NCBI RefSeq assembly: GCF_932294415.1
Contig: NC_065535.1
Location: forward strand, 81,613,862 to 81,677,861
Length of the DNA: 64,000 nt
Origin: Quercus robur
Lineage: Eukaryota > Streptophyta > Magnoliopsida > Fagales > Fagaceae
Direction of reading: 5' to 3'
Program-made: the position numbers and the translations under genes
In this document: piece after piece, positions 35,816 to 47,437 of the stretch
How positions within the stretch are numbered: the stretch's first letter is position 1
Layout: every line of letters starts with the position of its first letter
The notes under the pieces: model-generated
Databases searched by the model: none
The model's input: the letters and a program-made list of their open reading frames with translations, nothing else
Told to the model about the DNA's origin: nothing

Positions 35816-36630
35816 ATTGTGGCAATGGGTTTGCCGAAAATGTGAGGAAAAAAAAAAAAAAAAAAAAAGAAGAAGAGAATTGTGGCAATGGGATTGCCGA
35901 AAATGTGAGGAAAAGAAAAAAAAAAAAAGAGAATTGTGGCAATGGGATTGCCGAAAATGTGAAAAAAAAAAAAAAAAAAAAAAACAGAATTGTGGCAATG
36001 GGTTTGCCGAAAATTTGAGGAAAAGAAAAAAAAAAAAAAAAAAAAAGAGAATTGTGGCAATGGGATTGCCGAAAATGTGAGGAAAAAAAAAAAAAAAAGA
36101 ATTAGGCGAATTTTTTTTGGTAATTGTGGCAATGGTATTGCCGAAATAGATGAATTTTTTTTTGGGATAATTGTGGCAATGTCATTGCCGAAAATGGGGA
36201 GGGGAATAATGGAATGGAATTGTGGCAATGACATTGCTGAAATAGGAGAAAAAACATTTGTTCCCATTGCCGAAATAGAGGAGAGAGATATAAACAAAGT
36301 ACGCATATTATTCTTTCAATATTTTTTTGACTGAACCAGTTTGGTTTGTCATGTTCTTTTAGAAATAGATAAGGATATATTCAAGTACCCTATCTGGTAC
36401 ATTGATTCTTATTCTAAAGTGCATGCTGTAAACAAAAACAAAAAGTACATAGATTCTTATAGAAGAAAAAAATGACTGATGTGCACGCTGTAAACAAAAA
36501 AAACAAAGAAAGTATATAGATTCTTACAATAGAAAAGAAAAAATAATTAATGTGCACACTGTGAACCAAAAAAAACAAAGAAAGTACATAGATTCTTACA
36601 AAATGACTGATGTGCACGCTGTAACATCAT
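33846..36630 (+). repeat. Left terminal inverted repeat of the giant MULE (hairpin minisatellite)
   Basis: Outer 260 bp unique, with two strong palindromes (TGAATTTCGG...CCGAAATTCA near 33931-33961; GAATTTCGGCAAC...GTTACCGAAATTC near 34013-34041). Then about 25 units of roughly 50-75 bp, each with GGCAATGGGATTGCCGAAAA, TGTGAGGAAAAG and an A-run of about 10-35. The units form three blocks (about 14, 4 and 7), each opened by a ~145-bp spacer containing GTGGTTCCAAAATATCT (34235, 35218, 35573). Inner part 36310-36630 carries a second repeat with GTGCACGCTGTAAAC and TACATAGATTCTTA. Confidence 0.9.
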
Positions 36631-36766
36631 AACATATGGACCATATTGCACAAACTAACAATATGGTCCAACTCCTAAAAACATAATTAAAAAAAAAAAA
36701 AAAAAAAAAACAACAGTCCAACCAATCCACTGAAGTAGATTGAATACTTATGTTGGGTCATTTAGT

Positions 36767-39347
36767 TTAGCCACTAGTGGAGCCAGCCACAGTTCGAGTG
36801 GGGCATGTTCTTCTATTATGGCCTTCTTGCCTACAGAGACTGCACAATGGCCTTGGTTGATGCTCTGCCCCTTCGTCCATTTCATTTCGAAGCCAAGTTG
36901 TTCTTGGTCGACCTTTTTCACGGCGCAGCTTGACATTAGGATACAAGACCGGGAAATTAGGCTCATTCCAATGTACACTGTCTGGAACCATGCGAAATCT
37001 AGGTGCATAACAAGCAACTTGTTCTTCCAAATGGTAGCAACGGTCGATATATCGCATTGCAGAGATGCCTTGATATTTACACACAGCAATGACATGTGAG
37101 CATGGAATCTTATAAACCTGCCATTTTTGACAACTACAAGTGTTCTGCCTCAAATTTACCTCATGACGATGATTACCCCTATATGCAGAGTTAGGGTTTA
37201 TTGGTGTTCTGACTTCAAACAAACCATCTTCATGACTGAACACAATAACTGAATGCTTTGGTGCCTTTTTTTCCCATTTATTGAATTTATTTTTTGCATA
37301 GGCCGTAATGCGTTCACCGGTAGTAACCTCTGCACATGCCTTAGTATACCGATCGGCAAAGTAGGCGACACAACGATAGTATGTAAGTTCAACTAATGCA
37401 GTTATGGGCAGATTTCTAGCACTCTTTAGAATTCCGTTGAAGCTTTCAGACAAGTTTGTGGTCATTGCCCCATAACGATGTCCACCATCGTATGCTAACG
37501 TCCACTTTTCCACTGGTATTTCCCTTAAATACTTCTCACCATCTGCACTTAATTGAGTAATTCTATCCCTAGTGATTTGATACTTTCGTAACTGATTCTC
37601 CATGCCTGCCCACATTACCATAGCCTTCAAGTTTTTATTCCCAATTTGTTGATTGAAATTGCTAGCCACATGGCGAAGGCAAAAACGATGATACCAACGT
37701 GTCGATTGACATATAGTCTGTATCGCTGCCATTATACCAGGATGACGATCAGATATGACACATAACCCTTCTCGATTAGTGACATTAATCTGAATACAAC
37801 GCAAAAACCAATACCAGCTATCATCAGTTTCCTTCTCCACAATGGCAAAGGCAAGTGGAAAAAGTCTGTTGTCAACATCCCACGTTGATGCAATCAATAA
37901 CGTACCTTTGTACTTACCATATAGGAAAGTTCCATCAATACTAATTACTGGCCTACAATGTTGAAAACCTTCAATTGATGGACCAAAAGCCCAGAACACT
38001 CTCTCGAATATCGCACAGCCTGGCATAGTAGCAGGTATTGTTCTCCAAATAACCCTGCTGCCCGGGTTTGAATCAGTCAAAGCTTTCAACCATTTTGGCA
38101 ATAATTGGTAAGATTTGTCCCAATCACCAAACGCTCTACCAATTGCTTTCTCTTTTGCCTCCCACACCTTAAAATAAGAAGGCCTGTATTGGTACTTATT
38201 GTAAAGAGTCTGTTGAAGTGAAGCAATCTTTATGGTTGGATCATTTTTGACAACATCCCTCAACTCTTTCTCAATAACATGGGTGTCTAATTGCTCGTGA
38301 TCTTGTGTGAGAGTGGACTCTGTACATGTGTGTGGACCATTGTATTTCCTAACCTCAAACAACCCATATGTAGCCCGGAAGCATGCTCGAAGACGCCAAG
38401 AACAATTTTTGCACCTTACAGACCAACATTCTGGATCTGACTCTCTTACACAAAATGTTTGGTTCCTCTTGATGTGATAGCGTTTAACAGCAGCTTGTAG
38501 TTCATCCTTATCGGCAAAAAGCAAGCCCACATAAAACTCTTGGGTAGGGTCCCAAATACTCTGAGTGGGATTTTCAAATGGTAAGGTTGGATCAATCATA
38601 TTATCCCACGTGTTCTGTGAAAAGCTTAGTGATGAAGGTTGATGGACTGCCATAGTTGGACTGCTTTCATGATTACCTTCATTTAGAGGCTCTTGTTCAT
38701 CTCCAATATCATCAAGGACCTCATCGTCATCAAGTTGGTCATCACTATCCATGGTCCGCATCCTTTCTGATAATGTATGGACCGCATTTTCAGTAGTAGC
38801 AGCTATGCGATGTGTATCATTGGGATCATTAGCAGCTCTCTGAGTGGCGGTTTGGTCATACTGAGTTTCAAACTCAAAACAAGTAGTCTCTTGTGTGACA
38901 TGCTCAGTTGGATTATCATAGTCAGCATCACTGTTGTTCATTGGCCGAGAAGGAACATGTTGGTCCTCAATTGCAACATGGGTATATGGAGCATGATAGT
39001 CAGCACCGCCAATGTTGATTGGGGAATGACTCTGCACCTACAAATCCATATTGGCGGTCTAACATATCGAATATTGCATTGACACCATTATCATCTGCTA
39101 CCAAAACTTGCTGGTAAGTCACAGGATGTGGATGACATTGAAATGGAAATCTATATCAAATAGTCAATTTTGAATCTTCTCTGTTTATATGAAGCGTGGA
39201 TGCTACTCCATCACATAGATCTTCAAATGTAACACCCCGGCTTAATGGAAGCATAGAAGGAGGTGGCCCTTCGTAATAAACCCCATTTTCTCCATGTTTA
39301 ATTATTCCACTGGAATGGATGAGAAAAATGAACAACTTTTCTGCCAT
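36767..39347 (-). CDS. mudrA-like: MURA-type Mutator transposase
   Basis: The main frame (36767-39037) is open for 756 residues. It holds a MuDR N-terminal domain (about 165-245), the MULE transposase domain with candidate catalytic D368 (VISIDGTFL), D430 (VISDRH) and E531 (NLSESFNG), a SWIM zinc finger (C634, C636, C646, H648), and a C-terminal CCHC knuckle (C732, C735, H740, C745). Upstream, 39156-39347 encodes the N-terminus (MAEKLFIFLIHSSGIIKHGE). It stops at TGA 39156-39158, after which the same frame continues with YRFPFQCHPHPVTYQQ. The main frame is then reached by a frame change near 39040-39130, either a short intron or a frameshift. So the catalytic core is intact, but the annotated N-terminus is interrupted by one stop. 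The enzyme cuts and joins MULE ends in the nucleus. Confidence 0.9.
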
Positions 39348-39359
39348 CTACATTAAAAC

Positions 39360-40310
39360 ATAATAATAGTATTAATAAATTAACACAACACAACCATTAC
39401 AATGCAATACAAGAAGGTAATCCATTAAAAATATTCACTGATAATAATAGTATTAAACATACGTGTATATTATAGGCTAACAAACTAAGTATTTCTTTAA
39501 GGAAATATACGTCAAATTTGATATTTAGGCAAGAATTCATTAATAAATAATGTAAAACATATCATACAAATCAGTTCATATTGCAAAACACATAATACAG
39601 AAACAAGATTTGCATGAACAAATAATTTAACAAAAACAAGATTTTCATGCTTAGCTATGCCCCTAAAACATATCAACATGAATATTATAAAAAGAAAAGT
39701 AACTACTTAAGAAATATAACTCACCTTCTAAGAGATAACGAACGGATAGATATTTGCAAGTGTTGTTACTTATAGTTGTTTGTAGAATATTTGGCACGCA
39801 TGATTTGAAAATGGTTGGTAAAATTATGAGGGGAACAAGAGTGGAGAAGAAGGTTGATGGAATTTATAGGGGAAAAAGAGTAAAAAAGAAGAACTATGAA
39901 AATTTCTGTGACGTTAGTGCTGTTAAAATAGGATGCAAGTTTCATATCAGTTAAATTCAGTGACATTATAGGTACTTTTACCATAAAAGAATATGACAAA
40001 CAAAACTCCTTCGGTCAAAAAAATACTGAAAGAATCTCTGCAATGCCACTGCAATGCCATTGTACTTGAATTTATCCTTATAGGGTACTTTTTTTTATAT
40101 GCGTACTTTTTTTTATCTCTCTCTCCTCTATTTCGCAACAAAAAAAAAACTGAAAGAATCTCTGCAATGCCACAAATACTGAAAAGAATCTCTGCAATGT
40201 CATTGTACTTGAATCTATCCTTATAGGATACTTTTTTTCATATGCGTACTTTTTTTTATATCTCTCTCCTCTATTTCGGCAATGCCATTGCCACAAACCA
40301 AATGAGATAA
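39360..40310. other. Intergenic region of the MULE, proximal part
   Basis: Upstream region of the transposase gene (promoter expected here on the minus strand). From about 39960 it contains scrambled arm-derived sequence: AAAAGAATATGACAAAC matching 45152 onward, and two copies of GAATCTCTGCAATGCCA. No gene seen. Confidence 0.55.
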
Positions 40311-40840
40311 GGAGTTGAAGTGATTGGTTGATTGACTCTTTGTTTTATTTTTTTTACTTTCTTTGCTTTTTTTTGTTCACAGCGTGCACGTAAGAATATA
40401 TGTACTTTCTTTGTTTGTTTTTTTGTTTGTTTACAGCGTGCACATCAATCAATTTTTTTTCTTCTATATTGTAAAAATCTATGTACTTTCTTTGCTTTTT
40501 TGGGTTTACAGTGTACACATCAATCATTTTTTTCTTCGGTATTGTAAGAATCTATATACTTTATTGTTGTTTACAGTATGCACATCAATCATTTTTTTCT
40601 TCTATATTGTAAGAATCTACGTACTTTCTTTACTTTTTTTTGGTTTATAGTGTGCACATCAATCATTTTTTCTTTTCTATTGTAAGAATCTATATACTTT
40701 CTTTGTTTTTTTTTGTTTACAACGTGCACATCAGTCATTTTTTTTATTCTATAAGAATTTATGTACTTTTTTTTGCAACGTGCACTTTAGAATAAGAATC
40801 AATGTACGAGAGGCTGTGGAAGAGAGGCTGTGGAGAATAA
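40310..40840 (+). repeat. Internal copy of the inner-arm minisatellite
   Basis: Starts GAGATAAGGAGTTGAAGTGA and TTGGTTGATTGA, as does the inner edge of the right arm at 44672-44705 (GAGATGAGGAGTTGAGGTGA). It then has about seven ~60-bp units of ACAGCGTGCACATCAATCAT, TATTGTAAGAATCTATGTAC and TTTCTTTG. The orientation is the same as the right arm. It ends near GTGCACTTTAGAATAAGAAT, also present in the arms. Confidence 0.85.
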
Positions 40841-41263
40841 GAATCTATGTACTTCTTTTTTGTCTTTGACACTTTTACGAGGGTTTGGAAGAGAGGCTGT
40901 GGAGATTGAAAATAAAAATGTACACCACAGTAGCCATCATGCAAAGGACAAAAGATTTCCCATTTATTGAAGTTTGACACTTTTTTTATTCCACCTATTA
41001 TGCGCCTACAGTTATGGCTACACATAGATTCTATGTCGGATTAGGAATGGACAATTATAGTAAATAGATGTATGATTAGATTAATTGGGCACTAATTTCA
41101 AATGCGAAAAAATAAGTACACATTTCTTGTTTTCACAAAGGTCTTATGGTTAGTAGTATAATGTGCTATGTATACTATCTACGCATAATATTTTTTGCTA
41201 CAATGATGCATAAATAATGATAATACTTTAATATATTTTTAATAAACAGTCATTTTACATTGT

Positions 41264-43868
41264 TTAGTGATTGCGACGTTGGGGTACATTCAATTTCTGC
41301 TGTGTTCCACAACATGGAGGATGCCTATTTTCTCGTTGTGGGTACCTTCGTGCTTGCACAGGACTTCTCCCCATGCGCCTCGGCTGTGTTCTAATATCAA
41401 TCTCTGTTTGATAATTACCACAGTCGTCATCTTCATTATCTGAAGATACCTCCATATCTTGGCTATCTTCTGCATCTTCCCCACTGTCCTCATTTGAGGC
41501 ATCTTCCTCAGAGTCTGTTACGGAAGCCTCTTCCTCGGAGTTTGGAGCACATGCCCATGTATTTTGTGGCGTGCAAAAATCACCAACATGAGGGGGTGGT
41601 TGGGAAGGTTGTGGTGTGCAGAAATCATAGTTGTCTTGGCTATCTTGGCCATAATTGTATTGCCCAGCATAAGATGGAGGTGGCGATGGGTGATAAGAGG
41701 AAGGTGTTGAATTAGGTTGGGGATAATGGTCATAACTAAACAAACCCTCCAATCCTTGTCCTATGGAAGTGGATGATCCAATCTGTTGATATAAATTCAT
41801 GCAATACTCGTTCACATTAATTGGATTATACTCACTGAAGGTGGTTGGCTCATTACCAGCAAATGTTGATGGCCCAGCTTGGGTAGAGCTGTACATATTG
41901 TGTTGTGCGGAGGTGGATGGTCCAGCATCATCATTTCCACATTGTCCACGTTGTGCAGAGGTGGACGAGTGGGTTTCAGTATAGGTTTGCGGCTGTCTTC
42001 CTTGGCGCCTTTGTCGTCGCCCGAAGGTTGTCACCCTTTCAGTAGGGACGGAGGAAATATTTGCTTCCATTGACAACTTCAGTCGGGTAAGGCCCTCTAC
42101 TATTAGTGGAAGGACTTGTTGTGCTGTGAGATCATTCCTCTGTTGGTTTGCAACAGCTAAATTTAACATATTATTGACCTCAGTTTGCTGCCGCAAAAAA
42201 AGGAAAATAACATTTATTAGTGCAATATTATTGAAAAAACGAAAATAATAATTTGTTATCAATATTAGTGCAGTATTTGGATATGTAAATAACTTGTTAT
42301 CAATATTAGTGCAATATTATTGAAAAAGCTAAAATAATAACCTGGTACATATGGGCAGCCGCCTCTGGTGTTGTGAATAGGTGACCATTTTGCTGGTACC
42401 ATGTTGCGTAGTCCACACTTGAATCAAAATGGTCATCTCCAACTAGAAGTTCAGCTCGCATGTTCCAACGCCGGTAGTATTGGTCATGCTGCATTCTCCA
42501 ATTGACAGTGGACTTTCCTGTCAACTTTACACAATGCACGGATTTATCCAAATTGTCGGTAGGCCACCTTGGACATCTTTGCAACAACCCAAACTGTTGC
42601 ATGACTCTTTCTGGGTGGTAATACTCTACAATTTGGAAGCACAACAATGGCGCTGTTGTAGTCCATATATTTCTTTCTGCAAGACACCATGGATGCATAT
42701 AGTTATCGTATGGTGTCCAAACAACCTGCAATTCCAATTACAATAACTATGTTATAATCAATCAAGACAATAATATAACTAGTAAATTAACCATTGATGC
42801 ATTGTGATATATTACCTGTTTATTATTATGTGTATCGTGATTAGAACGGTACGCACGTAAAACATGTGTTGGTGTGTGAGTAAACGTTCTCTTGGTATCC
42901 CACCTATACACAATTAATGATTGTCATACAATATTTAGGATTTGGAAGTATCAAGGATTACAAAATTATATAGAAATAAAAAGTAAATATTATACCTGCA
43001 ACCGTATGGGTCGTCGCCATTTAAATTTACTGGATTTATTGGAATTGGGGTCAGATATGGAAGATGCTCCCACGCCCATAATTGTATTATGAAAACAGGA
43101 CCTGCAATCTCTGTGCTTTTTTTAATAGCAGCAGTACACAGCTCTTTATAAAGGTAAGCAAGTGTAGCACTACCCCAGCTATATTCCCCAGCTACACCAA
43201 AGTCCTCTAACAGCTTGAGAAAGCAGCAATGCAATCTACTTTGGCTCTTATTTCCAAATAGTAAAGCCAAAACCTGAAACATGTATGCCCTAGCATGCTG
43301 TTGGGTTGTTATAGCATTGGCACCCTCTGGTAGGTTTGAGAATGTATCCCTTACCCATGTTATTTTAAGGCCACCAAAATTCAATGCTGTTGCAGGTGGT
43401 GTCACCCCAAGTAAATCACGACATTCTGTACTCCAAATCAAATTTATTGGCCCGCACACTGCATTGCCATCAATAGGCAATCCTGTAGAGTTATAGTCAT
43501 TTCACAATTAGGTAGGTGAAATGTATGGGTACTAGATTGCCATCGCTCTACCAAAGAAGTGATAAGACTCCAATCAATATCTATATGTGGTAGGCGGGTA
43601 ACACGGTATAATCTACATTGATACAAATATGGGGTGATACGCTCGCCTAACTGCGGGAGGGGTGCAAACGATTGGGGTCGCACTCGTAAGGTGGAAACCT
43701 GAAATTGAATTTTTTTTAAAAAATACAATGTTATATTGCTAATGTTTAAATTATTTTCATGTAAATTGAATAATTGTAGAGATTATTAGGACATTAATAA
43801 ATTTGGATCTTGCAACGTACATTGCCTTCCATTGCGTCATTAGAGATGTGATATTGTTGTTGCTCCAT
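41264..43868 (-). pseudogene. Plant mobile domain (PMD) gene carried by the MULE, probably broken by one small deletion
   Basis: Five inferred exons: 43821-43868, 42996-43698, 42816-42903, 42342-42725, 41264-42187, all GT/AG with consistent phases, about 716 codons. Exons 2-4 match the aminotransferase-like plant mobile domain (Pfam PMD family, as in Arabidopsis MAIN/MAIL1): LVERWQSSTHTFHLPNCEMT, LPIDGNAVCG, VVWTPYDNY and WCLAERNIWTTTAPLLCF. The last exon is a disordered Ser/Pro/Gln tail with an acidic stretch and a basic end. Around 43480 the segment normally linking TITLQD to LPIDG is missing and the frame changes, consistent with a deletion of about 20 bp. PMD proteins occur both as host genes in silencing and meristem pathways and inside MULE and gypsy elements. 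Whether the cargo helps the element is unknown. Confidence 0.8.
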
Positions 43869-43879
43869 TTCAAATATAT

Positions 43880-44660
43880 CCTTCAATAAAATTGAAAGAA
43901 ACTCAAATAAAGGATTTATGAAGCAAAATTTTTAATAATAATAATAATAGTTTTAGCAAAAATAATCATACACACAATAATTAGTATTAACTATAATTGA
44001 GATACTTACCACAATTGTGATGCCAACTAAAAGAGTGAGAATTATAGAGTGATACTTGCAAAAAAAAAAAAAAAAAAACCCACAATCAGATAACCATAAA
44101 AAATAATTCATTAATCTAAAATTTGAATAACAAGAACAAGAACAAGAACAACAACAACAACAACAACAACAACAATTATCATAATCATAGACATACAAAT
44201 AATATTAATTACAATTACAACAATACATAATATTTTACAATGTATTAGCTTTTAATATTTACAAAGCACATGTTTATACAATAATAATAAATCTGTTAAT
44301 TTCTAGAGCTATAAGTTAATAAGCAAAGCAAAAAAAACTTACATTAACAAAAAACTTACAATCTTTAGTTGTGGCACACTGAAACAAAGTAAAAGAGTAA
44401 CTTTGCAACCTGAGGAATTGTGATGAGATGCAATTCTAGTTCACACTTCCCTTATCTTTTATTACCAATTGAACAATAAAAAGACAAAAAAGAATCACGT
44501 GGTGTGGTAGGCGTGGCAAAATATAGATTCTGCAGAGAATAAAAATCAGATGAGATGAGAAGCAGACAAGAAAGAATCATGTTGGAGATGAGATGAGGAG
44601 TAGACAACAAAGAATCACGTTGGACATTTAGGCGTAGTAAAAAATATTTTCTGCAGAGAA
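43880..44660. other. PMD gene upstream region
   Basis: Promoter-side DNA of the PMD gene inside the MULE. AT-rich, with an AAC-type microsatellite at about 44145-44176 and a duplicated GAATCACG(T)TGG segment near 44490 and 44608. No other gene seen. Confidence 0.5.
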
Positions 44661-44719
44661 TAAAAATCAAATGAGATGAGGAGTTGAGGTGACTGGTTGA
44701 TTGAATCTTTGTTTTCTTT

Positions 44720-46147
44720 GGTTTACTTTCTTTGCTTTTTTTTGTTTATAGCGTACATGTAAGAATTTATGTACTTTCTTTGCTTTTTTTTTGTTTACAG
44801 CATGCACATCAATCATTTTTTTTCTTCCGTAGTGTAAGAATATATGTACTTTTTTTTTGTTTTTTTGGTTTACTGTGTGCACATCAATAATTTTTTTTCT
44901 TCTATATTGTAAGAATCTATGTACTTTCTTTGCTTTTTTTGGTTTACAGTGTGCACATCAATCATTTTTTCTTTTCTATTGTAAGAATCTGTATACTTTC
45001 TTTGTTTTTTTGTTTACAGCGTGCACATCAGTCATTTTTTTCTTCTATAAGAATCTATGTACTTTTTTTGTTTTTTTTACAGCGTGTACTTTAAAAAAAG
45101 ATTCAATGTAGCAGATAGTGTACTTGAATCTATCCTTATCTATTTCTAAAAGAATATGACAAACCAAACTGGTTCAGTCAAAAAAATATTGAAAGAATAA
45201 TATGCGTACTTTTTTTATATCTCTCTCCTCTATTTCGGCAATGGGAACAAATTTTTTTTCTCCTATTTCGGCAATGCCATTGTCACAAATCCATTCCACA
45301 TTTTATTTTTTAAAGAAATGATAGGTACATATAATTTTTACAATATTTTAACAACAAATTTTAAGTGGAGGTTGTTATTGTTAGATTAAAAAAGTAATAT
45401 AGTGATAAATTCAAATTTGAACTAATAATAATTAATTACCTGTGATTTATTGTGAAAATATTATAAAAATATTGTGAGCCTAACACTTTTTCTTTTTTTT
45501 TAATTCCTCCCCAGATTTTGGCAACCACCTTTTTTTTAAAAACAATTTCACCTATTTCAGCAATGTTATTGCCACAATTCCATTCCATTATTCCCCTCCC
45601 CATTTTCGGCAATGACATTGCCACAATTATCCCAAAAAAAAAATCATCTATTTCGGCAATACCATTGCCACAATTACCAAAAAAAATTCGCCTAATTCTT
45701 TTTTTTTTTTCCTCACATTTTCGGCAATCCCATTGCCACAATTCTTTTTTTTTTTTTTTTTTTTTTTTTCCACACATTTTCGGCAATCCCATTGCCACAA
45801 TTCTTTTTTTTTTTTTTTTTTTTTTTTCTTTTTTTTCACATTTTCGGCAATCCAATTGCCACAATTACTTTGTCACAAATTTTTTTAACTAATAATAATT
45901 AATTACATGTGATTTATTGTAAAAATGTTGTAAAAATATTGTGGACATTACATTTTTTTTTTACTCTTTTAGATATTTTGGAACCACTTTTTTTTTTTTT
46001 TCTTTTCCTCACATTTTCGGCAATCCCATTGCCACAATTCTTTTTTTTTTTTTTTTTTCCTTACATTTTCGGCAATCCCATTGCCACAATTCTTTTTCTT
46101 TTTTTTTTTTTCTTTTCCTCACATTTTCGGCAATCCCATTGCCACAA

Positions 46148-46182
<35 letters not shown>

Positions 46183-46435
46183 CACATTTTCGGCAATCCA
46201 ATTGCCACAATTACTTTGCCACAAATTTTTTTAACTAATAATAATTAATTACATGTGATTTATTGTGAAAATGTTGTAAAAATATTGTGGACATTACACT
46301 TTTTTTTTTACTCTTTTAGATATTTTGGAACCACTTTTTTTATTTTTTTCTTTTCCTCACATTTTCGGCAATCCCATTGCCAAATTTTTTTTTTAATTTT
46401 TTTATTTTCCTCACATTTTCGGCAATCCCATTACC

Positions 46436-46467
<32 letters not shown>

Positions 46468-46802
46468 CTTTCCTCACATTTTCGGCAATCCCATTGCCAC
46501 AATTCTTTTTTTTTTTTTTTTTTTTCTTTTCCTCACATTTTCGGCAATCCCATTGCCACAATTCTTTTTTTTTTTTTTTTTTTTTTCTTTTCCTCACATT
46601 TTCGGCAATCCCATTGCCACAATTCTCTTTTTTTTTTTTTCTTTTTTTTTTCTTTTCCTCACATTTTCGGCAATCCCATTGCCACAATTCATTTTTTTTT
46701 TTTTTTTCTTTTCCTCACATTTTCGGCAATCCAATTGCCACAATTCTCTTTTTTTCTTTTTTCTTTTTTTTCCTCACATTTTCGGCAATCCCATTGCCAC
46801 AA

Positions 46803-46836
<34 letters not shown>

Positions 46837-47428
46837 CTTTTCCTCACATTTTCGGCAATCCCATTGCCATAATTTTTTTTTTTTTTTTTCACATTTTCGG
46901 CAATCCTATTGCCACAATTACTTTGCCACAAATTTTTTTAACTAATAATAATTAATTACATGTGATTTATTGTGAAAATGTTGTAAAAATATTGTGGACA
47001 TTACTTTTTTTTACTCTTTCAGATATTTTGGAACCACTTTTTTTTTTATTTTTTTATTTTCGGCATGGCCATGGCGACAATTACCAAAAAAAAAAAAAAA
47101 AAAAAAAAATCTTTTTCTCCCCTATTTCGGCAATTGCATTACCGCAATTGCCTTTTTTTTTTTTTTTTTTCCCCTGGGCACTCCACACACGAGCACATAG
47201 GAGAGAGGGTTGGGCAGCAGAACTGGGCAGACGAATTTCGGTAACCACGTTGCCGAAATTCAACATTTTCTCTTTCCTCCTTTTGCATCTTCTCTCTCAT
47301 ACTTTTGGCTGAATTTCGGCAACGGTGATACCGAAATTCAGTCTCTCTCCTCAAAATCCCAAATAAGTTTCAATAGTACCTATAACGCAAATTAATTTCA
47401 GTTTTTGCAATATTAACCCAAAAGACTC
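44720..47428 (-). repeat. Right terminal inverted repeat of the giant MULE (hairpin minisatellite)
   Basis: Mirror image of the left arm. From inside out: about six units with GTGCACATCAATCAT and AAGAATCTATGTACTTTC (44740-45110), a divergent GGCAAT...ATTGCC zone (45230-45690), and then blocks of about 3, 4 and 10 canonical units separated by the same three spacers (AAATATTGTGGACATTACA at about 45940, 46283 and 46987). The unique outer 260 bp ends at 47428. The plus strand is T/C-rich here and A/G-rich in the left arm. Confidence 0.9.
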
Positions 47429-47437
47429 ATGTTCATG

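Larger units (their letters stand above)
33846..47428 (-). mobile_element. Giant Mutator-like element (MULE) with transposase and PMD genes
   Basis: 13,583 bp, flanked by a perfect 9-bp target duplication ATGTTCATG (33837-33845 and 47429-47437). The termini are GAGTCTTTTGGGTTAATATT and its exact inverse. The outer ~260 bp of the two arms appear identical by eye. Arms of about 2.7 kb consist mostly of a hairpin minisatellite. The internal region holds a MURA-type transposase gene (36767-39347) and a plant mobile domain gene (41264-43868), both on the minus strand. Perfect TSD, near-identical arm ends and a long open transposase frame all point to a recent insertion. MULEs with 9-bp TSDs are well known; this combination of PMD cargo and satellite arms is what is unusual. 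Confidence 0.95.

Noticed and set aside
34340-36190. Regular repeats with spacers considered as a CRISPR-like array
   Set aside because: The spacers are A-runs of varying length and the host is a plant; it is a transposon TIR minisatellite.
34318-36306. Many long frames rich in Lys/Glu or Phe (repeats such as ENCGNGIAENVRKRKKK or FFFSSHFRQSHCHNS), up to 315 residues
   Set aside because: They are read-through of a stop-poor minisatellite with A-runs, open in several frames and both strands at once. Nothing suggests translation.
45436-46955. Mirror-image low-complexity frames in the right arm
   Set aside because: Same minisatellite in inverse orientation; repeats, not genes.
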